From a virus: 35,194 bases of DNA. Below, piece after piece: positions 1 to 7,359 of this stretch. The notes beneath the pieces are model-generated. The model did not search any database, was not told where the DNA came from, and saw only the letters and a program-made list of their open reading frames with translations. The stretch spans positions 1 to 35,194 of the IMG/VR virus record IMGVR_UViG_3300044800_000226. The stretch is one strand, 5' to 3'. The translations under genes and the position numbers were made by a program. The stretch's first letter is position 1. The number at the start of each line of letters is the position of its first letter.

Positions 1-150
1 CTTGATGTACGAGTACTCGCCCGCCGTGACGGGATAATCCGCAACAACGATGTTCGGCGCGTCGGTGTTCCCGAAGTTGATGTTGCCGACATTGTGCGTC
101 ACCGTTTCGCCCGCTGTGTTCGATTCGCATATCTCCACTGTTGCCACCAT
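1..150 (-). CDS. Partial virion-associated protein, N-terminal 50 residues
   Basis: The reading frame starts at an ATG at 150 and is open to the window edge. A near-perfect ribosome site (AAAGGAGGT, 159-167) sits 8 bases upstream of the ATG, so this is a real gene. The visible part is rich in Thr, Asn and Val and ends in a VTAGEYSYIK-like segment, which looks like a beta-stranded structural protein. It lies directly downstream of the portal and gp10-like genes, so a virion role is likely; I do not recognise the family. The frame meets the window edge on a codon boundary and would continue in frame into the scaffold-like gene at 35191 if the ends were joined. Confidence 0.7.
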   Translation of the reverse strand, partial: MVATVEICESNTAGETVTHNVGNINFGNTDAPNIVVADYPVTAGEYSYIK

Positions 151-166
151 TCACATACCTCCTTTG

Positions 167-523
167 TCATCCCTTCGATTCTTCGACATACTGTTGGATC
201 ACCGGGCGCACGATGGACGACAGGTTGCCCTTGGTCATGATCCACGCAGTGCGCAGGAAGGACCTTGGCGCCATCCTGCTCGTGCCCCATTCCACATAAG
301 GCCCGTAGGGCGCGGTGTAGCCGACCACGAAGTCGTCTCCTTCCTCGCGCGCGTAACCCGACTTCTTGAGAAAGCCAGTCTTCACCGGACACCACATCTG
401 GGAGAATGTGAAGATCACCTGGCCGACCTTTCGATTGACCCGGCGCAGTAAGTTGGGGATGCCGCCCTCGAGGTTGGCTAGGAACCTCTTGAGGTCCTCG
501 CTCTCCACGCGGATCTCGATCAC
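167..523 (-). CDS. HK97 gp10-like head-tail / minor capsid protein
   Basis: A 118-residue protein resembling the HK97-gp10 family, which acts at the head-tail junction of tailed viruses. Seen here: a helical N-terminal half, a GFLKKSG segment, and the family-type motif YGPYVEWGTSRMAPRSFL near residues 72-89, close to the usual YAPYVEFGT..MAPRPF pattern. The GTG start at 523 overlaps the portal stop codon (GTGA) and has GGAGG seven bases upstream, so the longer upstream extension in this frame is rejected. It follows portal-MuF in the operon. Head-tail connector or completion is the family role; its exact place in this virion is inferred. Confidence 0.75.
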   Translation of the reverse strand: MIEIRVESEDLKRFLANLEGGIPNLLRRVNRKVGQVIFTFSQMWCPVKTGFLKKSGYAREEGDDFVVGYTAPYGPYVEWGTSRMAPRSFLRTAWIMTKGNLSSIVRPVIQQYVEESKG

Positions 524-2763
524 AGCAATCCCTCCAGGGCAAGGACGGGCGTGCACCTGTCGTTCGGATGCACACAGAAGCCGTTGGTCTGATTGCGGAG
601 CTCGTCGATCGTCATGGGTCCCTGGGCGGCGATGGCTTTGCAGGCCTCGCATGCGTCCGGGGCGACTGACCACACATACTTCGCAACGGCGTTAGCGGGA
701 TCCTTGAGATAGCCGTTCACGCGCCCGTTGTTGCTGATCATGGTAGTCTCGGTGCGCGCGATCCGCTCGAGCTTGAACTTCTCCGTGTCGGCAACGCCGC
801 GCATCTCCTTGACCATGTCATCCAGGGCGAACTTGCCCGGTTCGGTGTACGCGCGCTCGATCACGCCGGTGAAGGCGTCGCGCTGTTGGATGGTGAACTC
901 GGGCAAGGTAGTGCTGACCCCCTTCCATTGATTGACCAAGTAGTCGATCGCGTCCTGGTCGGTGCCGTCCATGCTCAGGGTGATGTTCATGTCCTTGGCC
1001 GCTTGCTGCAGGCCCTTCAGGTAGGCGGTCTCGACTGCTGTGCGCGCCGTGCGGCTGAGCTTCACATCGAGCGCATCGAGCTCGCGACTGATCGCCATCC
1101 ACACCTCATCCTTGGACATGTCGACCGTGATGTTGCTCACTGCGCGGTTGACCGCTGCTTCATAGGCTGCGATCGCATCGCTGTAGAAGACGTCCTGCGT
1201 AGCCGTCGTGCCGCGCGGTGCATCCTCGACATGATCGGCCTTCCCTAGTGCGAGAGATGTGGGCGCCGCAGCACCGAAAGGCGTAGCACCACCGAAGGGG
1301 CTTGTGGGCACAGGTGCGCGGCTGCCCTCGCCCGAGATATGCGGTCCATCCGGTTCCCACAAAACCGTGAACCCTGCATCAGCCGCGATCTTGGCGCCTT
1401 CCGCGCGCGTCTTGAGGATGTCCGCCTGCAACTTGTCGTCGTCAGGCTCGACGGGTACGAAGTCCCAATACCAATCTGTGATCTTGAAAAGCGGCAGAAG
1501 GTCCCTGTTCACCTGCTCAGCGAACTGGTCCTGGTTGGACTCGGTCGTGTTGTTCTGAACATGGATCCCGACCTCGTTGGCGTTGCCAAGCCGGCCCGGC
1601 GTCTCTATCGACACGAAGACGGGGCTGACACCGAACACGCTGCATACGACGCCTCGGAAGAACTCGCGCTCCGCGATCGTCCCGGCGTTGCTGATGTCGC
1701 CTAGCATCTTGATGTACTCGAGACCTTGCCCTTCCTGCATGCCGAGCCACAGCTGCTCATAGGGATTCTGTTGTCGCCTCGAGCGGAACTGTTCGGCCGC
1801 GGCGTCGACCTCAGATTGTGCAGTACCCGTGAACAGCAGGGCGCTATTGGGTTCGCGCTGCATGCTGAAGGCGTCGTACCCGTAGTTGTCGATCGCCATG
1901 GCGGTCGTCAGGGCCACGATCAGGCAACGCAGACTGCTACTGCCGAACAGCCTCGATCCGCTTGCGTAGCTCGTGCCATGGATGATCTCATGCTTGGCGA
2001 ACCGAGCGGTGGTCTTGTTGTCGATGATCTGCATATAGGCCGTCGCGAGCAGCTGCTGTCCGCACACCCCCCGCCGGCCGTCTATGATCACTTCCTCCGG
2101 GCAAGTCTTCTGAGCAGCAGGATAGAATTTCTGCGGGTTCGCGCGCGTGTGGATGGGGCAGAAATACTCATCATTCCCCAGCATGCCGAAGTCGTCTGCG
2201 CAGATGACCATGTTGCGCGGGTCCTCGTGCCACAGGGCGATGGGTATCTGTTGGCTGTAATCAAAGCCGATCGAAGTGAACCAGTCATCAGCTACCTGGG
2301 CGTCGTACAACGACCGCTTGACGATGTCGCCCCAGGTGTAGGTGCTGTTGGGCTTGTCGAGCAGCTTGCGGATCGGAACGAGCTGGTTGGAATCAGGCTC
2401 ACGGAAGCTCACGCTGCCGCAGGTGCAGGTCTCGATCTCATCTTGGAACTCCATGCCGCACTGCAAGCATTTCTTCTTGAATGTCGGGTAGAAGTCCCAG
2501 AAGCGCCGCAGACCCTTGATCGTCTTGCGAGTGCACTCACGCACGATCGCCCATACGACCATGCGCACAAGATAGGACCGCTCGGCCAGCTCGAACAGCA
2601 TGTCATAGCTGATGGGCGGCTCGACGATCTTGCGGCTGCCTCGCAGGAACTGTCGCTTGAGGTAGGCTATCTCTGTCCGTGGCAACTGACCGATGGGCTC
2701 GGGCTTGACCTCAATCTTCCGCGTCGCGGTCTTGTTCTTGCGCTTGCCCTTGGCCTTTGACAT
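520..2763 (-). CDS. Portal protein fused to MuF-type minor head domain
   Basis: A 747-residue protein. The N-terminal ~500 residues have portal character: a DUF935/phage-portal-like helical core and an ETPGRLGNANEVG segment in the middle. The last ~180 residues match the SPP1 gp7 / Mu gpF minor-head family, with RIARTET followed by a YVWSVAPDACEACK segment and a Cys/His end (FCVHPNDRC). The portal is the dodecameric DNA gate at one capsid vertex; MuF-type proteins are injected or assist head assembly. Two Cys clusters lie inside the portal part: CLQCG with CTCG near residues 99-116, and a CPIH/CPEE/VCGQQ set further on, suggesting structural zinc. The ATG at 2763 is preferred because GGGAG lies upstream; a TTG at 2838 would add 25 residues but falls inside a promoter-like region. 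Confidence 0.85.
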   Translation of the reverse strand: MSKAKGKRKNKTATRKIEVKPEPIGQLPRTEIAYLKRQFLRGSRKIVEPPISYDMLFELAERSYLVRMVVWAIVRECTRKTIKGLRRFWDFYPTFKKKCLQCGMEFQDEIETCTCGSVSFREPDSNQLVPIRKLLDKPNSTYTWGDIVKRSLYDAQVADDWFTSIGFDYSQQIPIALWHEDPRNMVICADDFGMLGNDEYFCPIHTRANPQKFYPAAQKTCPEEVIIDGRRGVCGQQLLATAYMQIIDNKTTARFAKHEIIHGTSYASGSRLFGSSSLRCLIVALTTAMAIDNYGYDAFSMQREPNSALLFTGTAQSEVDAAAEQFRSRRQQNPYEQLWLGMQEGQGLEYIKMLGDISNAGTIAEREFFRGVVCSVFGVSPVFVSIETPGRLGNANEVGIHVQNNTTESNQDQFAEQVNRDLLPLFKITDWYWDFVPVEPDDDKLQADILKTRAEGAKIAADAGFTVLWEPDGPHISGEGSRAPVPTSPFGGATPFGAAAPTSLALGKADHVEDAPRGTTATQDVFYSDAIAAYEAAVNRAVSNITVDMSKDEVWMAISRELDALDVKLSRTARTAVETAYLKGLQQAAKDMNITLSMDGTDQDAIDYLVNQWKGVSTTLPEFTIQQRDAFTGVIERAYTEPGKFALDDMVKEMRGVADTEKFKLERIARTETTMISNNGRVNGYLKDPANAVAKYVWSVAPDACEACKAIAAQGPMTIDELRNQTNGFCVHPNDRCTPVLALEGLL

Positions 2764-2894
2764 CAAATTGCTCCCATCGAATCGGACAGGATTTCGAACT
2801 CTCTGTCCCAATCTATCACGGTAAGTCTTGAGTGTCAACGAGATTCGTCGGGGGTGTCTTGCTACCTTCCAAAACTATTCTGTCAACGATTCGT
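2764..2894 (-). promoter_or_regulatory. Gap with repeated GAATC..GTTGACA motif and promoter-like boxes
   Basis: A 131-base non-coding gap upstream of the portal gene, one of the few breaks in the leftward operon. On the minus strand it holds GAATCGTTGACA (2881-2892) and GAATCTCGTTGACA (2833-2846), two related direct repeats. It also holds AAGACACCCCC (2850-2860), which recurs upstream of the TerS-like gene. TTGACA (2833-2838) followed after 17 bases by TAGATT (2810-2815) fits a bacterial sigma70 layout but may be chance. No convincing archaeal TATA box was seen. I read it as an internal promoter or operator region for the head genes. Confidence 0.45.
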
Positions 2895-3077
2895 TTACGG
2901 ATTTTTCGGCAGCCGGCCGTGTTCTTTGAGATACTGGAACAAGATTCTTTCTACGCGAGAGGACATAGACACATGCCGCTTGAAAGTCGATTCGTAATCT
3001 GTCTGGACGCTCTCTTCGCGCACGGCCTTGGCAATCCGGGGCTCGAGATACAGGATGCAGACACGCTCCTTGCTCAA
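2895..3077 (-). CDS. Small ribbon-helix-helix-like protein
   Basis: A 60-residue protein with a short strand (VCILYLEP), a helix (RIAKAVREE), a loop and a second helix (MSSRVERILFQYLKEHG). This is the size and pattern of CopG/Arc-type ribbon-helix-helix DNA-binding proteins. The start is a TTG at 3077 overlapping the TerL stop (TTGA), with a G-run ribosome site (GGTGGGGGGA) just upstream; the longer extension into TerL is rejected. Its position between TerL and portal, next to a repeat-bearing gap, suggests it may bind that gap. That regulatory role is inference. Confidence 0.6.
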   Translation of the reverse strand: MSKERVCILYLEPRIAKAVREESVQTDYESTFKRHVSMSSRVERILFQYLKEHGRLPKNP

Positions 3078-4579
3078 TGAAATCCCCCCACCTTGCGCAC
3101 TACTTGACTCGCCCGCGTCGCGCCGGCAGATCTCATGCCGCCGCCCTGTGTGTCGACCGTTGTGATCGCGAGTCCCCGCTGCAACTTGCCTTCCTTGATC
3201 GCCATGTTGCACAACCACAACGCCATCACCGTGTCGTCGTGCTTTGCCACGCTGACTATCTTGCCACTCTCCCAGGTGAGGCTGTTGAGCTCGTCGACGA
3301 GCGGTTGGGTGATCTTGACCGACTCATACTCGAAGGGCTGCCTGCCCGTCTTGGTCTCGGCCTCGGTCGGTCCTCGAGGTATCGTGATCATGCCCCGCTC
3401 GAACATCAGGCGCAGCGACGGCACGCCTTCGCGCATGTCCGACTTCTCCTTGCCGGTGTTGTGCCCGCTGATCGGCATGTTGCGCAAGGCGCCGGCGGCC
3501 TCCTGCTCGAGCCAACGCTGGAAAGCATTCTTCTCGATCTTCACATGCACGGGTTTGTAGGATTCCTCGATGTCCTGGAGCATGTCGATGTGCGCCTGCA
3601 GGGTCATGCCGCGCTGCCTGATCACATTCAGGACCGTGCGGTGGTCAGTGCTGCTGTCGTAAGCCATGATCGCAAACACAGTGTAGTCCGCGCCTATGCT
3701 TGCGGATGCGGCGGGATCCACGCCGACATACACCTCGAGGGGACCTTCGTAGCTCTGCGAGATAGGCATCTCCGCGTTGAAGCACTCCGTGATCAGGTGC
3801 ATGGGCAGCAGGCTGCTCGCTTCGTCCACGGGCTTGAGCATGTACTCTCGAGCGAACAGGACCTCGCCCAGGGCAGCCCTGCGTTCGTCTATCATGGCCT
3901 GCGTCCAGTACTCGGGCCACAACAACTTGCCGGCAGGATCTATCGCAGGGTACAGCTGCTTGTCGAAGATCCCGCGTTCCTCGATGCTGTGATAGGTGTC
4001 TCCGAAGTGTTTGTAGGTGCCCACGACGAGCATCCGGCCGTCCTTGGCGAGCATGGGAAACAAACTTGCGAAGAACCAACGGGTGAGGTTGCTGTCGGCG
4101 ATCGTCTGCATGTCCTCGATGATGTCGTCCACGAAGATGAACTGCGGGTGTGGCCCCACGATTCGCGTGACGGCACCCTTGGCGATCACCGTGTTGTTCG
4201 TCGTGGTCCTGATCATCTGCTTGGCCCATCGGTCCCGGTCAACTAGCTGCGGCATCTCGCGCTCGATCACTGTCTTCACGCGATCGAGTATGAGATGCGC
4301 CTGCTCTTGGCTGCTCGAGACGATGTAGACGAGCTGATGCTGCAGGCTCGCAAGGATCCACAGGATGGGCAGCACGACGACGTTCTCTGTCTTGCCGTGC
4401 CCTCGAGCGGCGAGTATCAGCAGCAGGGGCGATTGCTGCCAGTGTTGCAGCCACTCGTAGTGATGCTTCGCTATGTGGTACGGCGTGCCTTGCCAATCCC
4501 GACGGACGACCTGCTCCGCGAACGTCTTCATGATCGCGGGCAGATCGTCTATGGCATCCAGTCCTTTTCCTTCTGCCAT
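3074..4579 (-). CDS. terL: Terminase large subunit
   Basis: A 501-residue packaging motor: N-terminal ATPase plus C-terminal RNase H-like nuclease that cuts and pumps viral DNA into the prohead. Walker A is AARGHGKT (residues 57-64), Walker B FIFVDDIIED (147-156) with acidic residues after the strand, and the coupling motif VVGTY (185-189). The nuclease acidic residues are visible as GVDPAASAS (D288), KIEKN (E349) and HDD (D448/D449). Length is typical. The ATG at 4579 lies inside the end of the upstream gene (31-base overlap) without a clear ribosome site, implying translational coupling. Portal follows downstream, the classic packaging order. Confidence 0.95.
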   Translation of the reverse strand: MAEGKGLDAIDDLPAIMKTFAEQVVRRDWQGTPYHIAKHHYEWLQHWQQSPLLLILAARGHGKTENVVVLPILWILASLQHQLVYIVSSSQEQAHLILDRVKTVIEREMPQLVDRDRWAKQMIRTTTNNTVIAKGAVTRIVGPHPQFIFVDDIIEDMQTIADSNLTRWFFASLFPMLAKDGRMLVVGTYKHFGDTYHSIEERGIFDKQLYPAIDPAGKLLWPEYWTQAMIDERRAALGEVLFAREYMLKPVDEASSLLPMHLITECFNAEMPISQSYEGPLEVYVGVDPAASASIGADYTVFAIMAYDSSTDHRTVLNVIRQRGMTLQAHIDMLQDIEESYKPVHVKIEKNAFQRWLEQEAAGALRNMPISGHNTGKEKSDMREGVPSLRLMFERGMITIPRGPTEAETKTGRQPFEYESVKITQPLVDELNSLTWESGKIVSVAKHDDTVMALWLCNMAIKEGKLQRGLAITTVDTQGGGMRSAGATRASQVVRKVGGFH

Positions 4580-4857
4580 ATCGGGTCTAGGTCCGTGCGC
4601 TTGGCAAGGTCGTTCAACATCTCGCCCACAAAGCCCTTGGCATCAGGATGCACCAGGCCGACGAACACGATGGAGTACCCGAGCTCGCTGCTGATCTTCT
4701 CGGTCCAGACCTCGAGCTGCCATCTTGCTGCCTGTATGTCGCCGCGGTCGCCCAGGTCCACAGCGATGAGCTGCTTCTGCCACACATAGGCTATGATCGG
4801 ATGCGGGTTGTTCAAGGCAGGCGCGCGAACACCGCCTTTGAACGGTGAGGATTCCAT
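4549..4857 (-). CDS. Hypothetical protein upstream of TerL
   Basis: About 102 residues, not recognised. It starts in MESSPFKGG and contains a likely alpha/beta core: hydrophobic strands IIAYVWQKQLIAVDLG and YSIVFVGLVHPDAKG, a Trp-rich helix, and an acidic C-terminal helix. The ATG at 4857 has GAGG just upstream; a TTG at 4866 overlapping the previous stop is the alternative. It ends 31 bases inside terL, so the two are co-translated. Position alone would suggest a packaging accessory, but a better TerS candidate lies at 8485-9099. Confidence 0.6.
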   Translation of the reverse strand: MESSPFKGGVRAPALNNPHPIIAYVWQKQLIAVDLGDRGDIQAARWQLEVWTEKISSELGYSIVFVGLVHPDAKGFVGEMLNDLAKRTDLDPIWQKEKDWMP

Positions 4858-4862
4858 GGTCC

Positions 4863-5183
4863 TCAACCCTTGGGCTTGCGCGACTTCCTGCGCGCGCCCT
4901 GCACGACCTCGAACTCCGGTTCCGGAACCAGCGGCACTTCAGGCACGGTCGTCTCGACCAGCTTGTGTGCAGCCAACGCGCTCGCCGTTCCTTTCGCCTT
5001 GCGGTCTGCGAAGTGCTTCTCCATGTAGGCCTTCGGGCCGTACTTGCCGCACTTGCATTGCAGCATCTCGACTTCTCCCCCGCAGGTCGTGCAGTGCAGG
5101 TGCGACTCGCCCCGCACGAGCAGGTAGTGTTCGTCGTTCTCGTCTTCCACCACTTCGTCGTGGTCCTCTATCACTCTTGGCAT
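4863..5183 (-). CDS. Zinc-ribbon protein with acidic N terminus
   Basis: A 106-residue protein. The first 25 residues are strongly acidic (EDHDEVVEDENDE). A four-Cys zinc ribbon follows (C31, C34, C43, C45: CTTCG then CKCGKYG), then a charged helix and a Pro/Glu-rich stretch ending in a basic tail (RRKSRKPKG). The ATG at 5183 has GGAGATG upstream. It is one of a run of small zinc-binding proteins between TerL and TerS. It probably binds nucleic acid or protein; no specific function can be assigned. Confidence 0.65.
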   Translation of the reverse strand: MPRVIEDHDEVVEDENDEHYLLVRGESHLHCTTCGGEVEMLQCKCGKYGPKAYMEKHFADRKAKGTASALAAHKLVETTVPEVPLVPEPEFEVVQGARRKSRKPKG

Positions 5184-5230
5184 GTTGTTTCATCTCCTGT
5201 CCCCTGGACAACGCCCAGGTTGACTCTGAT

Positions 5231-5410
5231 CTATGACGCGCTGATGTGGACGTGTTGCCATACCTCGGGCTTCCCGTCCTCGATGCATTCACGCGGGAGG
5301 AGCGCCGGCGGGATCTCCTTCTTCTCGCACTGCTTGCTGCACCGGTGGTTCTTGCCCGTGCACCGCATGATCACAAGGTTGTGTTGGATCATGTACAGGC
5401 TGTTGCTCAA
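5231..5410 (-). CDS. Small Cys-rich protein, 59 residues
   Basis: A short gene read from the sequence. The TTG at 5410 overlaps a TGA in the preceding frame (TTGA) and has AAGGAGGTG upstream. The product has MRCTG, HRCSKQCEKKE and PRECIEDG, four Cys spaced like a zinc site, and ends QHVHISAS before TAG at 5231. An internal ATG (residue 7) is an alternative start. The strong ribosome site and Cys pattern support it; function unknown. It overlaps the 3' end of the neighbouring 113-residue gene in another frame. Confidence 0.55.
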   Translation of the reverse strand: MSNSLYMIQHNLVIMRCTGKNHRCSKQCEKKEIPPALLPRECIEDGKPEVWQHVHISAS

Positions 5411-5630
5411 CCTTGGGCACCTCCTTGAGGACCGCCTTCTGCTCGAGCGCCGTCAGCCGGTTGTTCAAGTCCAGGATGCTGTTGCGGTGGACCATCGTGT
5501 TGAAGTTCAACCGCATCAGTTGGCACGGCACGCACTTGCATGCGAGCTCGTGCCCGTTCGGCATCCGTTTTCCTTCTTTGATCTCTTGCTGCTTTCTTTG
5601 CTCTTCTTCCAGCCGCAACCGTTTCGCCAT
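5289..5630 (-). CDS. Hypothetical protein with CxCxxC motif and coiled coil
   Basis: A 113-residue product starting MAKRLRLEEEQRKQQ, with a GGGAGGC ribosome site seven bases before the ATG at 5630. It has a charged N-terminal helix, ACKCVPC (C31, C33, C36), then a leucine-zipper-like stretch (ILDLNNRLTALEQKAVLKEV). The last ~40 residues are low in information and overlap the 59-residue gene downstream, so they may be a fortuitous read-through. Upstream at 5631-5763 another open frame from a GTG at 5763 runs with a plausible start (VLTPTRTGKVDGG) but turns into an obvious shadow, so it is not called. Confidence 0.6.
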   Translation of the reverse strand: MAKRLRLEEEQRKQQEIKEGKRMPNGHELACKCVPCQLMRLNFNTMVHRNSILDLNNRLTALEQKAVLKEVPKVEQQPVHDPTQPCDHAVHGQEPPVQQAVREEGDPAGAPPA

Positions 5631-5762
5631 CTATTCTGCCTCCCATGTAATCCATGATGATCATGTCCACGATCGCCACACGTTCGATGCGACGGCCCTT
5701 TGCGATCAGTACCTTCCACCGCAGGCCTCCATCGACCTTGCCTGTGCGCGTTGGCGTGAGCA

Positions 5763-6467
5763 CTAGGGTCGCCAAGCGCGTCGCCTCCCCACTATGACAA
5801 TTAACGCGGTGATTGTGATAATCGGATACAACAATGCGAACTCGGGGATCGGATGCGGAATGAAGTAGAGGATGTCGAGTTGTGCACTGCCGACGCTTTG
5901 GTTGGGTTGATGTTCGACAAAGATGCCGGCAGCGGGCGACCACTTGCCTGCGAGCCAATCCATCGCAGCGTTCTCCATCCAGCCCCAGGACTCATTCATC
6001 AGGCTGCCGTCCCGGTCGTAACTCCATGAATGCCAACTGCCCATGGCTATCAGGGCCTGGCCTTCCCAGAAGAAGGAGTCGATGATCTTGCTGTTGTTCT
6101 CGCGCACCGTGATCACGCCGGGCGGCCCGCTGCAGTTGAAGATGAGCATGCCCAAGGCTGCACCATATTGGTTGCGCACCTGCGTGAAGTTCGCGAAGTC
6201 CTCGAACATATAGTAGGTGCCGCCCGGGATCTCGGCGCGCATCGTCATGTTCAATGTGATCAGGTGTCGTCCTGGTTCGTTGCCTGTTGGTGGCGTGGGT
6301 TCATCACCTGTGGGATGGGGCGCGGTCAAGGGCAACAACGTCGCCGCAGCCGGCACTATGATGCAGAGCGCAGTGATCACCGCGAATATGATGACCGGCA
6401 GAGATGGGCTGCGGCTTTTCTTGGGTTGCGACTTCCACTCGCCGATATCAGCTACGAGTCCCGTCAT
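5763..6467 (-). CDS. Secreted glycoprotein with PEF-CTERM-like sorting signal
   Basis: A 234-residue surface protein. A membrane segment at about residues 24-47 (LPVIIFAVITALCIIVPAAA) is followed by a Thr/Pro-rich linker and an extracellular domain with six N-glycosylation sequons (NMT, NFT, NCS, NNS, NES, NQS). The C terminus is IPEF, a hydrophobic helix, then GRRRAWRP. This tripartite motif-helix-basic pattern is what archaeal PEF-CTERM archaeosortase substrates show (established family knowledge; membership here is inferred). The ATG at 6467 overlaps the upstream stop (ATGA). A role in altering the host surface or blocking superinfection is plausible. It lies inside the packaging operon, among zinc-ribbon genes. 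Confidence 0.75.
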   Translation of the reverse strand: MTGLVADIGEWKSQPKKSRSPSLPVIIFAVITALCIIVPAAATLLPLTAPHPTGDEPTPPTGNEPGRHLITLNMTMRAEIPGGTYYMFEDFANFTQVRNQYGAALGMLIFNCSGPPGVITVRENNSKIIDSFFWEGQALIAMGSWHSWSYDRDGSLMNESWGWMENAAMDWLAGKWSPAAGIFVEHQPNQSVGSAQLDILYFIPHPIPEFALLYPIITITALIVIVGRRRAWRP

Positions 6468-6604
6468 TCACAATCACCCCACTTCTTGCCGCACCTGGGG
6501 CAGTATGACGGTGGGGCAGTCGTTCCGTTGACGTACCCGCAGCAACAGCAGTACACCAAGGTCGTCCGGTCGCAGGTCCTGTTCTCTGGAGCTCCTGCCG
6601 TCAT
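6464..6604 (-). CDS. 46-residue zinc-ribbon micro-protein
   Basis: A short gene read by eye. The ATG at 6604 overlaps the upstream stop (ATGA) and is preceded by a strong GGAGGATC ribosome site. The product has a run YCCCCGYVNG and then YCPRCGKKWGDCE, a compact zinc ribbon. Its own stop overlaps the start of the glycoprotein gene, so three genes in a row are coupled. This tight packing is strong evidence that it is real. Function unknown; possibly a rubredoxin-like or nucleic-acid-binding knuckle. Confidence 0.75.
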   Translation of the reverse strand: MTAGAPENRTCDRTTLVYCCCCGYVNGTTAPPSYCPRCGKKWGDCE

Positions 6605-6918
6605 GCGATCCTCCTGCCCTGGACGTTCTGCTCGTAGATGCGCCGGGCGTCCCTGTTGTGTGGGTTGCTTTGAATCTTGCGCATGGCGCTGAAGGCCTTG
6701 GGGGTGAAGGGCTTGCTGCAGACGTAACAGGCATCAGTCTCGCGTTCGATGACGAGCTCCGCGCAGTCCTTGCACAACCACCGGCGCGGATCCGTGCGCT
6801 TGATCCGGGCGTGCTTGTTCGTCAGGGGGTGATAGCAGCGGATACAGACGCGAGGCTCAGGCTGCTCGAGGTTGTTCTTCTGGCAGACGGCCTTGGCACA
6901 CTTGTTGCAGAGCGTCAC
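6601..6918 (-). CDS. Multi-CxxC zinc-finger protein
   Basis: A 105-residue protein with four CxxC pairs from the GTG at 6918: C4/C7, C25/C28, C49/C52 and C64/C67, consistent with two treble-clef or ribbon zinc sites. A basic C-terminal region follows (AMRKIQSNPHNRDARRIYEQ). The GTG overlaps the preceding stop (GTGA) with GGTGG upstream. It resembles general archaeal zinc-finger or HNH-like scaffolds, but I see no HNH catalytic His-Asn-His set. Probably nucleic-acid binding. Confidence 0.7.
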   Translation of the reverse strand: MTLCNKCAKAVCQKNNLEQPEPRVCIRCYHPLTNKHARIKRTDPRRWLCKDCAELVIERETDACYVCSKPFTPKAFSAMRKIQSNPHNRDARRIYEQNVQGRRIA

Positions 6919-7133
6919 AGCAACCACCAAGCCAAGGCATAGAGGGCGCCGGCCGCGATGACAGCCAAGAGCAATCGAATCCAGAAGGGCAGGACCTCGC
7001 GACGGATCCGTTGTGTCTCGAGCATCTCAGTTCGCAGGGGGCAGTCGTAGCAGTCCGCCCCACACTGTCTGCAGTGGTCGCCATCCCAAGCGGCGATGCA
7101 ACAATCGCAGTGTCTGCAACAGAGTTCAGGCAT
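6915..7133 (-). CDS. Cys-rich zinc protein with C-terminal membrane anchor
   Basis: A 72-residue protein. Residues 5-31 carry nine Cys (CCRHCDCC, HCRQCG, DCYDC), enough for one or two zinc sites. Residues ~50-72 form a hydrophobic helix (FWIRLLLAVIAAGALYALAWW) ending the protein, so the zinc domain is tail-anchored at the membrane and probably faces the cytoplasm. ATG at 7133, with GGATGAAG upstream; it overlaps the previous gene by 8 bases. The architecture is unusual for a virus and function is unknown. Confidence 0.7.
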   Translation of the reverse strand: MPELCCRHCDCCIAAWDGDHCRQCGADCYDCPLRTEMLETQRIRREVLPFWIRLLLAVIAAGALYALAWWLL

Positions 7134-7359
7134 GTCTCTTCATCCTCGTGCAGAGTCCCATGCACTGCATCTTCTGCCGCACTGCGTGTTCCGTTCGACC
7201 CAGGAGGCCGGCTATTCCGCGCGCAGTCTTGTGCAGGCGACATGCTTCTCGTAGGAGCTCCTCTTCCTCGGGTGTCCAGAAGTAGCGCGGGTCTTCCGGC
7301 AGCGCCTTGAGCTCCTCAAGCGTGATCGTCTTGCCGCGGATGCTGATCGCTTGCTTCAT
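7126..7359 (-). CDS. SANT/Myb-like helix-turn-helix protein
   Basis: A 77-residue protein starting MKQAISIRGK. Residues ~26-66 (YFWTPEEEELLREACRL, then ARGIAGLLGRTEHAVRQKM) match the Trp-led three-helix pattern of SANT/Myb or GcrA-like DNA-binding domains. The ATG at 7359 overlaps the stop of a 39-residue gene upstream (ATGA), with GGAGGT ten bases before it. Likely a small DNA-binding regulator. Confidence 0.65.
   Translation of the reverse strand: MKQAISIRGKTITLEELKALPEDPRYFWTPEEEELLREACRLHKTARGIAGLLGRTEHAVRQKMQCMGLCTRMKRHA

Noticed and set aside
1726-2760. A 344-codon plus-strand frame opposite the portal gene
   Set aside because: Antisense to a clear portal-MuF protein, with no ribosome site or recognisable motif.
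2810-2838. TTGACA-17-TAGATT as a true bacterial sigma70 promoter
   Set aside because: Spacing and boxes fit, but the host is more likely archaeal, and the TTGACA is part of a repeated GAATC..TTGACA motif. Kept only as a note in the regulatory entry.
3077-4246. A 389-codon open frame on the plus strand opposite TerL
   Set aside because: It is antisense to an unmistakable terminase, has no domain resemblance and low-complexity composition. It is a shadow of the GC-rich reading frame.
5203-5219. Small hairpin CCTGG...CCAGG between two genes
   Set aside because: A 5-bp stem with a 7-base loop and no T-tract is too weak to call a terminator.
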